Shown in pieces: positions 33,961 to 40,889 of a DNA stretch of 64,000 nt. Origin of the DNA: JAADHX01 sp964569385 (GTDB taxonomy: Bacteria; Actinomycetota; Acidimicrobiia; Acidimicrobiales; Poriferisodalaceae); assembly GCA_964569385.1 (NCBI GenBank), contig CAZMUM010000021.1, positions 20,933 to 84,932 on the forward strand, in the 5' to 3' direction. The notes beneath the pieces were generated by a model. It searched no databases, was not told the DNA's origin, and worked only from the letters and a program-made list of their open reading frames with translations. A program made the translations under genes and the position numbers. The number at the start of each line of letters is the position of its first letter. Positions within the stretch are counted from its first letter, which is position 1.

Positions 33961-34530
33961 TTATTCGTCGGCCCCGGTTGAAGGCGCATCTTCCACGACC
34001 AGCTCGGCTTTCATGCCTGCGGCGAGGTGGCCGGGAACGATACAAACCACTTGGTAGGTGCCAGCTTCGATATCGAATGAGGTCGACTCGTCGTTGTCGG
34101 GTGGAATGAGCGGAATGAACGCTAGGTTCATGTCGTCGGTGTGTTCAGCGAACGTCGAGATTTCGACGCCTTCCTTTAGTACCGCGAGGTTGTGAACTCC
34201 AGGGCCATTGTTGACTAGGGTCACCTCTAGCTGTCCTGCAAGACCGGTGAGAGCCCCGGGTGCGAATGCAAAGTCGGTGCCGACAAACTCGACACTCGCC
34301 GAAGCTACGTTTGGGTCGGCAGCCTCATCGGAGCCACGCGAAACGATCACCGCTAACACGATGGCGCCAATTGCCAGCACAACGAATCCGAGGTACTTGG
34401 GTGTGCGTGTCGATTTGGCGGCTGCGCCACGGTTCGGCTGACGGCGCGGTTCTGACTGTGCCTGTGACGGCGGTTTCGGGTGCTGCCGAGCCGCTGGCCT
34501 TCGACGTTTCTTGGGCGCTGCGTTCATCAA
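33961..34530 (-). CDS. Membrane-anchored cupredoxin (plastocyanin-like)
   Basis: The 189-residue protein has a basic, proline-rich cytoplasmic N-terminus, one transmembrane helix (about 46-63) and an extracytoplasmic cupredoxin domain. The type 1 copper ligands are H113 (in 'GVHNLAV'), C163, H168 and M173 ('VCIVPGHLAAGM'). The domain should carry one electron outside the membrane. It is divergent from an ECF sigma gene. The nearby multicopper oxidases are possible electron partners, which is an inference from proximity. Confidence 0.88.
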   Translation of the reverse strand: MMNAAPKKRRRPAARQHPKPPSQAQSEPRRQPNRGAAAKSTRTPKYLGFVVLAIGAIVLAVIVSRGSDEAADPNVASASVEFVGTDFAFAPGALTGLAGQLEVTLVNNGPGVHNLAVLKEGVEISTFAEHTDDMNLAFIPLIPPDNDESTSFDIEAGTYQVVCIVPGHLAAGMKAELVVEDAPSTGADE

Positions 34531-34680
34531 CTACACCTTGATCGGGTCGCAGCTAGGGTACAGGTATCCCTCGGTCGCTGGTAGGGCCAAACGACCCATG
34601 GCGGTGCCAACGGCAACACTCTGGCGACGTCGAACCAGAGCGGGCAAACACTCAGAGCGCCTACCGTCGGAGCGACTAAA

Positions 34681-35250
34681 TTGGGGAATTCGGCTTCGGA
34701 CAGCAGTGTTTCGAACCGCATGGGCACAACCACGACATCGCGTTCGGGTGCGGCTCGAGTTGAGTCCCTATTCGAGGCCCACATCGACTCAGTCTTCAAC
34801 GTTGGCTACCGCGTGTTGTGGAATCGAGCCGACGCCGAAGACGTTGCCCAGCGCACTTTCTTAAAGGCCCTCCAGCGACTCGATCAGATCAAAGACGATC
34901 GCCGCGAGCGAGCATGGCTGCTTCAGATTGCCTACCGCGAAGCGATCGCATCCATGCGAAAACGTCGCGAAGTACCCACCGCTCCCGACGAATTTCCCGT
35001 GGTACCCGCGCTGGGTGCATGCCCTGCCGAGGCTGCAATTGCGGCCGACGTTGCCATTCGACTGGCCGTTGCGCTGGCCGCGATGCGCGACGGCGAAAGA
35101 CTCGCCGTTGTCCTACGAGATGTCGAGGGACTACCGATGCGCGAGGTTGCTGAGGTGCTCGGCATTGGTCACTCAGCGGCCAAGATGCGCGTGAATCGCG
35201 GCCGATCGTCGCTGCGACAGCTGGTCCACACCGCTGGCGTCATCGAGTGA
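34681..35250 (+). CDS. ECF-type sigma factor
   Basis: The 189-residue protein has region 2 ('VESLFEAHIDSVFNVGYRVLWNRADAEDVAQRTFLKALQRL') and region 4 ('MRDGERLAVVLRDVEGLPMREVAEVLGIGHSAAKMRVNRGR'). I kept the TTG at 34681 because GGAG lies 8 bases upstream. The ATG at 34720 lacks a Shine-Dalgarno but starts closer to the conserved domain. It is coupled by GTGA overlap to a zinc-finger anti-sigma gene. Confidence 0.88.
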   Translation: MGNSASDSSVSNRMGTTTTSRSGAARVESLFEAHIDSVFNVGYRVLWNRADAEDVAQRTFLKALQRLDQIKDDRRERAWLLQIAYREAIASMRKRREVPTAPDEFPVVPALGACPAEAAIAADVAIRLAVALAAMRDGERLAVVLRDVEGLPMREVAEVLGIGHSAAKMRVNRGRSSLRQLVHTAGVIE

Positions 35251-35504
35251 GATGCGAGGACCTGGCCGAACGCATCACCGATCTACTTGAAGGTGATGTC
35301 TCGCCTGAAGAGGAAGAAGCAGCCATTGAACACCTGGCAGGGTGTCCGCGCTGCGAAGTGGTATTGGCCGAAACTCGCGATGTGATCTCCTTAGCAGCCG
35401 ACCATGGTTCGATTCGGCTGACTCCCGTCGACCGAGCAAGAATGCTTGGCGCGATTCAGGCCCAAGCCGCTACTTCCACGGGCGAGGCACAAACCTCGGA
35501 GTGA
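35247..35504 (+). CDS. Small zinc-finger (ZAS-like) anti-sigma factor
   Basis: The 85-residue protein carries 'HLAGCPRC' (H-x3-C-x2-C), the zinc-binding motif of zf-HC2/ZAS anti-sigma factors, and has no membrane segment. In redox-responsive members, thiol oxidation releases zinc and the sigma factor. That would suit the neighbouring thiol genes, but direct evidence is lacking. The GTG overlaps the sigma stop. Its 3' end overlaps the convergent methyltransferase-like gene by 35 bp. Confidence 0.85.
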   Translation: MRCEDLAERITDLLEGDVSPEEEEAAIEHLAGCPRCEVVLAETRDVISLAADHGSIRLTPVDRARMLGAIQAQAATSTGEAQTSE

Positions 35505-35943
35505 TATCGGCGTAGGCCCGATAGTCGTCAAAATGTTCGGCTAAGCGGGCTTCCTCCCATCGCGCCTTCTGATTGAAGAACAGCACCGCTACGGCCGCTA
35601 CGGCGAGGCTGATGAAGCTGCCTGCCCGTAGCGTCATAGCCACGACAATGGCCAGAACCCCGGTGTAGATGGGGTGTCTCGCGTATCGGTAGAGGCCAGT
35701 AGTGGTGAGCTTGCCTCGGCCGTTTGGCACTGGTGTAGCAGTTAGGGCCAAACGCAACCCGAACGCAGCAACGGCCATGATGACGAAGCCACCAAAGAAC
35801 AGAACTCCGGCAACCGAGGCGAGCCAGTCGGGAGTTGGCCAATCGTCGCGGGTCGGAAGCATAACGAGGGCAACAATCAGCACGCCCTGGACACCAACGT
35901 AGAGCCACCCTGTGATGGTCGTCGTGCGGTCGGTGGATTCCAT
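35470..35943 (-). CDS. Isoprenylcysteine carboxyl methyltransferase (ICMT)/phospholipid methyltransferase-like membrane protein
   Basis: The 157-residue protein has four hydrophobic segments and the family core 'TTGLYRYARHPIYTG' followed by 'ARWEEARLAEHFDDYRAY', which binds S-adenosylmethionine in this class of integral membrane methyltransferases. Bacterial substrates are mostly unknown. It begins 3 bp after the stop of the candidate selenoprotein gene and is probably in its operon (DUF2892, peroxiredoxin-like, ICMT-like). Confidence 0.85.
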   Translation of the reverse strand: MESTDRTTTITGWLYVGVQGVLIVALVMLPTRDDWPTPDWLASVAGVLFFGGFVIMAVAAFGLRLALTATPVPNGRGKLTTTGLYRYARHPIYTGVLAIVVAMTLRAGSFISLAVAAVAVLFFNQKARWEEARLAEHFDDYRAYADITPRFVPRPWK

Positions 35944-35946
35944 GCG

Positions 35947-36504
35947 TTACCTAGCGCCCTTTAGAACCGAGATGAGTTCGTCTACTGACGGTCGGTCGTC
36001 TGGTCCGTCGCCCCAGAACCCGTAAAGGAGGTTGCCGTCGGGGTCGACAATGAAATCACCGCCGAGTTGCAGCGTGTCCTCGGTGGGTCGACGTAGCCCT
36101 TTGAGCCCGTCGGACTTGAAGATTTCGATGTAGCGGCGCATTGCCCGCCAACCATAGATGCGCAAGACGGATCCGCGGCCAAGCCCGAAGCTTCGGTAAG
36201 CGTCGCGATCGGGATCAATGAGGATCGGAAAGTTGAGCTTGCTATGGCGCGAATAACTTGCCAGATTCGCGGGTTCGGTGAAGGTAATGAGAACAACGTC
36301 GGTGTTGTCGCCCAGTTCGCTGAGGCGATCGCGCACGGCGACCGCGTGTGCTGCACATGGCAGTCAATGAATGTGACGATGGAAGATCAGCACGACGTTG
36401 CGTCCCCGCTGATCGTCCATGCTCCACGTGTTCCCAGACGCGTCGCTCAACCGGATCGCCGGTGCTGGCTCGCCAACTGTAGGACGCAGCGGGGACTCTC
36501 TCAC
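35947..36504 (-). CDS. Peroxiredoxin-like (AhpC/TSA, PRXL2-type) protein with in-frame TGA: candidate selenoprotein
   Basis: Read through one TGA, this frame encodes 185 residues: 'TVGEPAPAIRLSD' at the N-terminus, strand 'RNVVLIFHRHIH', then the TGA at codon 47 (36366-36364), 'LPC' with C50, and a normal thioredoxin-fold remainder to 'GGDFIVDPDGNLLYGFWGDG'. Both halves fit a single peroxiredoxin-like domain, and the TGA falls exactly where the first Cys of the CxxC redox motif is expected, giving U-x-x-C. A hairpin with a GGUC loop lies 20 bases downstream. The GTG start at 36504 overlaps the DUF2892 stop (GTGA). Alternatives are a nonsense mutation or a base-call error. Selenocysteine machinery is not in the window. 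Confidence 0.75.
36331..36351 (-). promoter_or_regulatory. SECIS-like hairpin downstream of the in-frame TGA
   Basis: On the coding strand, GCACACGC and GCCGTGCGC flank a GGTC tetraloop, giving eight pairs interrupted by one A-C mismatch and one bulged C. The loop begins 20 bases after the TGA. The classic E. coli fdhF element has the same GGUC loop 18 bases after its UGA with a bulged U in the stem. Pairing here is by eye. Confidence 0.55.
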
Positions 36505-36749
36505 GACTTGGCCATATCGATAGCGTCCTCGCCCTTCCATGGGGCGCCAAGCGCTTTCGAGATGAGGCAACGGTTGGACATCCCGAGCCCGATCGGTACT
36601 AGACCGACGAGAGCCACGATGGTACCGCCGACACCCCCGACGGCAACGCCGGCGACTATTAGCGCGGCACCAATGACAATACGAGCAACTCGTCCGCCAG
36701 TGCCTCCTAGCCATGCAGCTATCTCGATGTTCGATTTCGTTTCATCCAT
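36501..36749 (-). CDS. DUF2892 (YgaP-like) small membrane protein
   Basis: The 82-residue protein has two hydrophobic helices separated by a Gly-rich turn and a conserved Cys in 'MSNRCLISKALG', the pattern of the DUF2892 domain that often accompanies rhodaneses. AGGA lies about 8 bases before the ATG. It is translationally coupled to the candidate selenoprotein gene, suggesting a membrane partner in thiol or persulfide handling. Precise function unknown. Confidence 0.8.
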   Translation of the reverse strand: MDETKSNIEIAAWLGGTGGRVARIVIGAALIVAGVAVGGVGGTIVALVGLVPIGLGMSNRCLISKALGAPWKGEDAIDMAKS

Positions 36750-36791
36750 TTCCCTGTTCCTTTGTTGCAGGATGTGTGTATCTGGCGGCGA

Positions 36792-37712
36792 TCAGCTATC
36801 GGCGCCGTCGGCCGGTGCGAACAGCCTGACTTCGATGGCACCGACGTTTCCGCCGGTTGACGACACGATGTCGAAGCGAACTTCTTGACCGACAAAGTCG
36901 ACGGCGCTAAAGGCCGGATTGGCAGGGTTGCCCGCCGGGAACGGACCAAGCACTTCGCCACCGTCGATGGTGATGGTGTACATGTCGGCGGTCGCGGTGC
37001 CGTCGAGCATGGAACGGGTCCAGAATTCGGCGCCAACAACTTGTTGCTCGCTACCAAGGTCGATGGTGATGAATCCGTCATCGCCATCGCCACTGGTGGC
37101 CCACTCGGTGTTGTTGTCGCCGTCTATCGCATTCTCGGCTTCCCAGCCGTTGCCAAAGATTGAACTCGCCTCGACGATGGTCGACTCAAGAACGACGTTG
37201 GCGCCGTGCACGATCATTCCGTCGCCGTCACCCGTGGCATCGCCATCTACGGGGTCTGTGACCGGAATCGTAAACGTGCCTATCTCGGAGCGGTACTGGG
37301 TGCCATCGGCCGTCGAGCCCTGGACCCTAAACTGGTATTCGACGCCTTGTTCGACACCAGGCAAAACGACGTCGTGATTGATGATGCCGGTGCCGTTCAT
37401 CGAGAGGCTGTTGTTGAAATTCCCGAACTCGTCGGTCTCGCCCCAGACAATGGCGCAAATCATCGGTTCAGTGGTGACCACGCGGAAGATACCGCGGCCT
37501 GGGTCGGTTAGGTCGGCTTCGAAAACGAACTCCGTCTCTTGTACGAGCGCGAAGTCGAACAGCTCGCCATCGATGGCGCCTTCGGATGGCGTTGCCGCGG
37601 TTTCAGCCGGCGCGTCAGCAGCGCTGTCGCCGTCGGAGTTGCCGCACGCGGTGGCGATTACGGTCAAGGTAGACAGAAGAGCGACTATCCGGATAAATCG
37701 TGTTTTTGGCAT
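36792..37712 (-). CDS. Lipoprotein with fibronectin-like and discoidin (F5/8 type C)-like domains
   Basis: The 306-residue protein has a lipobox ('IATACG', Cys at about residue 23), an acidic/Ala linker, a beta-type domain (about 60-150, resembling fibronectin type III) and a C-terminal jelly-roll with 'GWEAENAIDGDNNTEWATSGDGDDGFITIDLG', the discoidin-domain signature. Such domains bind carbohydrates or surfaces. It would be lipid-anchored outside the membrane. GGGAG precedes the ATG. A 43-bp gap separates it from the DUF2892 gene, so co-transcription is possible. Confidence 0.82.
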   Translation of the reverse strand: MPKTRFIRIVALLSTLTVIATACGNSDGDSAADAPAETAATPSEGAIDGELFDFALVQETEFVFEADLTDPGRGIFRVVTTEPMICAIVWGETDEFGNFNNSLSMNGTGIINHDVVLPGVEQGVEYQFRVQGSTADGTQYRSEIGTFTIPVTDPVDGDATGDGDGMIVHGANVVLESTIVEASSIFGNGWEAENAIDGDNNTEWATSGDGDDGFITIDLGSEQQVVGAEFWTRSMLDGTATADMYTITIDGGEVLGPFPAGNPANPAFSAVDFVGQEVRFDIVSSTGGNVGAIEVRLFAPADGADS

Positions 37713-37886
37713 TGGGTACTCCCAAGTTTTCGATTGCGGGTGGTTCCCCGGCTGCCATGATCAAGAGCTGGCAGCACCACGGGTACGACGGCATGACGCG
37801 TCTCAACCCCGATCGGTCACAAGAAATCCTGCCCAACCAACTCTTTGGGTGGGGTTTAGCCTCCGCGGCGGTTCGGCGCTCGGGCG

Positions 37887-38933
37887 TTAGTCGGTGACGA
37901 CGGGGAGCCCGGCATCGTTCCAGGCCACAATCCCACCGTCGATATCGGCGACATCGTCGAAACCGAGCGAGGCTAGGATCGGTGTGGTTTGGCCGCTGCG
38001 ATTTCCCGACCGGCAGTACACAAGGTACGCAGCATCGGGGTCAAGCTCCGCCAACTGATCGGCGAAGTCGTCGTCGTAAAAGTCGACCAGAATGGCGCCC
38101 TCGAGATGGCCGGCTTCGAACTCCTCGGGAGTCCTGACATCGAGGATCACCAGGTTGGCGGGAGGGTTCGCCTGGATTTGCGCGCCCTCGTTAGCGGTCA
38201 CTAGTCGAATTCCGGCCGCAGCAGATTCGGTGACGGCACCCCCAGGGGTAACCGTGGCCAGAAGGGCTTCGAACCCAGCGACGTCTAGCTCGCCGCTGAC
38301 ACGGGCGGCCACCGTTCCGTCACCGTTGACGGCTACCCAGAACGGGAATCCGGTCAGGCCGAAGGCTTCGGTCAACGTCCCGCTGCTTGAGTCGACGATG
38401 ATCGTTGCGGGCCAGTCTTCGCGGGCGAACCAGCTCGATGGCGGGTAGTTCGTCGCCGCTTCATCGACAGCAGTGGAAATGGCAACAACCTCTACGCCTT
38501 CGGGGAGATCGTTGGATTCGAGCCAGTCGACAGTACTTGGAAGTTCTCTCTGGCAGTGCGGGCACCAGTGAGCGAAGAACCCAATCAGCCTCGCAGTGCC
38601 GTCGGCTGTGATCTCGGTTGGGGTGCCATCAAAACCGAGACCAGAAAACACGGGCGCGAGTTGACCGATCGCGGTGTCTGGTTGGGCTAACGACGGCAGG
38701 GCATTGCCGCTTATCTGGACCGGGTTGGTTTCGCCAACCTCGATGGATCCGCCAGTTGGTGCGGTCGTGTTTCGGTCCTCACCGCCGAGTGAAGCCTCTT
38801 CGGTGTTTGAAGACAAGTTGAGAGCGACCGCGAGTCCGAGGGCAACAATGACTAGGCCGATCACCCAGGCGAACGGTGACTGCCACCACGGTTTGGCTCG
38901 AGTTTCGACGCTGTTTCTTTCGGGAGCGTTCAT
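37887..38933 (-). CDS. Membrane-anchored thioredoxin (TlpA/ResA-like) fused to a rhodanese domain
   Basis: From the ATG at 38933 (AGGAAA Shine-Dalgarno) the 348-residue protein has one transmembrane helix (about 20-42), a thioredoxin-like domain with the redox motif 'HWCPHCQRE', and a C-terminal rhodanese domain with 'LVILDVRTPEEFEAGHLEGAI' and active-site 'YCRSGNRS'. Both active sites are intact and face outside the membrane. It overlaps the dsbB stop by ATGA, so DsbB may reoxidise it or share a pathway. The rhodanese suggests persulfide transfer outside the cell. An open extension to 39044 lies inside dsbB and is not needed. Confidence 0.9.
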   Translation of the reverse strand: MNAPERNSVETRAKPWWQSPFAWVIGLVIVALGLAVALNLSSNTEEASLGGEDRNTTAPTGGSIEVGETNPVQISGNALPSLAQPDTAIGQLAPVFSGLGFDGTPTEITADGTARLIGFFAHWCPHCQRELPSTVDWLESNDLPEGVEVVAISTAVDEAATNYPPSSWFAREDWPATIIVDSSSGTLTEAFGLTGFPFWVAVNGDGTVAARVSGELDVAGFEALLATVTPGGAVTESAAAGIRLVTANEGAQIQANPPANLVILDVRTPEEFEAGHLEGAILVDFYDDDFADQLAELDPDAAYLVYCRSGNRSGQTTPILASLGFDDVADIDGGIVAWNDAGLPVVTD

Positions 38934-39451
38934 GATGTTTCCTGATTCTTGTTTAAAATTACAGTTACGGAGATAGTGAGGATGAGCGCGAACGAGACAG
39001 CCGACATTTGCGGAATCGTCATCCACCCGAAGGCTCTGACCCATGAAGCGGTGCAGGGATTCGCCACTTCGCAGAACGATGACTGATCGGGGAAGAGTTG
39101 GAGCTGGACGTGATAGAGCGAGATGGCCAAGCCAACAGTCGACAAACCAGCTGAATAGAAGATCGCCCCGTTGTCCCTACGAAGAGCCGCGATGGGCATG
39201 ATGAGAGCCACTGGATACATCGCGATTCGTTGAAACCAGCACAGTTCGCACGGTACGAAGTTGGCAACCTCAGAGAGGTACAAACTTCCAAGGGTCGCGC
39301 CAACTGCTACCAACGCAACGAGCTGCACGCTCGAATCGACGATGCTGGCTCGGAGTTTTGGTCGCGTTAGAGCGACAGCTAGACCAGCGCTGCCACCGAA
39401 CAGCAGCAAGCCAAAGAACTCGACAACGGTGGTCGTTTCCATGCGATCCAT
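38930..39451 (-). CDS. dsbB: DsbB-like disulfide bond formation protein
   Basis: The 173-residue protein has four or five transmembrane helices and the two redox Cys pairs of DsbB: 'CELC' in the first loop and 'FCEVANPC' in the second. DsbB passes electrons from thiol oxidants to quinone. In actinobacteria this role is usually taken by VKOR, so a DsbB here is notable. It is followed by the thioredoxin-rhodanese gene and is divergent from the sulfide:quinone oxidoreductase gene. Confidence 0.9.
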   Translation of the reverse strand: MDRMETTTVVEFFGLLLFGGSAGLAVALTRPKLRASIVDSSVQLVALVAVGATLGSLYLSEVANFVPCELCWFQRIAMYPVALIMPIAALRRDNGAIFYSAGLSTVGLAISLYHVQLQLFPDQSSFCEVANPCTASWVRAFGWMTIPQMSAVSFALILTISVTVILNKNQETS

Positions 39452-39463
39452 TGTACTGGGTCT

Positions 39464-39492
39464 TTGACCGGCTGACCGAAAGACCGTACATT
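39464..39492 (+). promoter_or_regulatory. Promoter for the sulfide:quinone oxidoreductase gene
   Basis: TTGACC (39464-39469) and TACATT (39487-39492) are separated by 17 bases, close to the sigma-70 consensus. The predicted transcript would have a leader of about 77 bases before the ATG at 39576. Confidence 0.6.
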
Positions 39493-39500
39493 ATCGGCGA

Positions 39501-39520
39501 CGTGTGTCGCGCATCACACG
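39501..39520. promoter_or_regulatory. Inverted repeat just downstream of the promoter (candidate operator)
   Basis: CGTGTG (39501-39506) and CACACG (39515-39520) form a perfect 6-base inverted repeat with an 8-base spacer, at about +3 to +22 of the predicted transcript. A repressor could bind here, perhaps a sulfide-responsive one. No regulator gene is in the neighbourhood. Confidence 0.4.
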
Positions 39521-39575
39521 GCCGTTGTAATCCGCACTGGTCCGGCTCGACATGGGGCCGAGTAGGGTACATCGC

Positions 39576-40775
39576 ATGGGAACCACGAGCCACCACCGGG
39601 TCGTAATCGTCGGCGGCGGAACCGCGGGTATCTCAGTTGCCTCCCGTTTGCGGAAGAAGATCGACAGTATCGCGATCATCGACCCTTCAGAGAAGCACTA
39701 CTACCAGCCGTTGTGGACGCTGGTCGGAGGTGGCCTAGCCAAACGCGAAACCACCGAACGCGACGAATCCTCGGTCATCCCGAAAGGCGTCGAGTGGATC
39801 AAAGACGCCGTTATCTCGTTCGATCCAGAAAACAACAACGTCGGTACCGCTAGCGGCAAGACGATCGGCTACGACACACTAATCGTGTGTCCAGGCATTG
39901 CCCTCGACTGGGACAAGACTCCTGGCCTCAGTGAAACACTGGGTAAGAACGGCGTATCGTCGAACTACACGTACGAACTAGCGCCTAAGACCTGGGAGTT
40001 CGTGAAGAACACCAAGTCCGGCACGGCAGTGTTCACCATGCCGAGTGGACCGATCAAATGCGCCGGCGCACCGCAGAAGATCGCATATCTCGCGGCCGAT
40101 TATTGGCGCAGGCAGGGCGACCTAAGCAAGATTGACCTTCACCTTGTGCTGCCAACGCCCGCAATGTTTGGCGTGAAGGTGTTCTCCGACGAACTCGACA
40201 AGGTTGTTGCCGACTACGGCATCAACGTCCACTTCAAATCCGAGCTCGAGTCTGTCGACCCCGACGCGAAAACGGCGCAGTTCAAGTCGATAGACGAAGG
40301 TGGCGAAGGTTTCGAGCTGTCGTACGACATGATGCACGTCGTGCCTCCCCAATCGGCCCCAGGCTGGGTGAAGTCGAGCCCGCTCGCAACCGATGCCCCA
40401 ACCGGATACGTCGATGTGCACAAGCACACCCACCAGCACGTTCGCTACCCGAACATCTTCGCCCTCGGCGACGCTGGGTCTACGCCGAACTCAAAAACCG
40501 GTGCTGCCATCCGCAAGCAGGCTCCGGTAGTCGCGGCCAACGTGTTGATGCAGTTCGACGACAAGGACTCCTTTGAGGAGTACGGCGGTTATGCGTCTTG
40601 TCCACTAACTACGTCTAGCAAGCACATGCTCCTCGCCGAGTTCGACTACTCGATGGAGCCAACCCCATCGATTCCGTTGCTAAACCTTCAGAAGCCCCGC
40701 CGCGACATGTGGTACTTGAAGAAATACGGGCTCCCATTCATGTATTGGAACCTGATGCTCAAGGGCCGCGCTTAA
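39576..40775 (+). CDS. sqr: Sulfide:quinone oxidoreductase
   Basis: The 399-residue flavoprotein has an N-terminal FAD motif 'VVIVGGGTAGISVASRL', an 'IVCPGIALDW' cysteine, 'GPIKCAGAPQKIAYLAADYW' with the second cysteine, 'FALGDAGSTPNSKTGAAIRKQ' (FAD contact), and 'YASCPLTTSSKHMLLAEFDY' with the third cysteine. This pattern is that of the mitochondrial-like SQR type, which passes sulfide electrons to quinone and makes a persulfide. The ATG at 39576 is the first near the domain. An in-frame start 8 codons upstream is possible. A SulP operon with rhodaneses follows. Confidence 0.92.
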   Translation: MGTTSHHRVVIVGGGTAGISVASRLRKKIDSIAIIDPSEKHYYQPLWTLVGGGLAKRETTERDESSVIPKGVEWIKDAVISFDPENNNVGTASGKTIGYDTLIVCPGIALDWDKTPGLSETLGKNGVSSNYTYELAPKTWEFVKNTKSGTAVFTMPSGPIKCAGAPQKIAYLAADYWRRQGDLSKIDLHLVLPTPAMFGVKVFSDELDKVVADYGINVHFKSELESVDPDAKTAQFKSIDEGGEGFELSYDMMHVVPPQSAPGWVKSSPLATDAPTGYVDVHKHTHQHVRYPNIFALGDAGSTPNSKTGAAIRKQAPVVAANVLMQFDDKDSFEEYGGYASCPLTTSSKHMLLAEFDYSMEPTPSIPLLNLQKPRRDMWYLKKYGLPFMYWNLMLKGRA

Positions 40776-40852
40776 ACCACTCCTGTCACCGGCATGTGGT
40801 TGCGGGCGTGCGTTTCCCGGTGACGGGTCGGATCTCGGGCAAGGGGGTGGGG

Positions 40853-40889
40853 TTGCGAACGTGAGTAATTGTACGTATATTAGTACTTA
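40853..40889 (+). promoter_or_regulatory. Leaderless-type promoter of the SulP operon with overlapping palindrome
   Basis: TTGCGA (40853-40858) and TATATT (40876-40881) are spaced by 17 bases, and the -10 box ends 7 bases before the ATG at 40889, so transcription should begin at or next to the start codon. No Shine-Dalgarno fits in this distance. The palindromic core GTACGTATATTAGTAC (40871-40886) overlaps the -10 box and could be an operator. Confidence 0.6.

Noticed and set aside
35947..36336. Separate short gene for the C-terminal half of the peroxiredoxin-like protein
   Set aside because: It lacks the N-terminal strand and redox motif of the fold, and the upstream half lies in the same frame across one TGA. 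One recoded or mutated gene explains both halves better.
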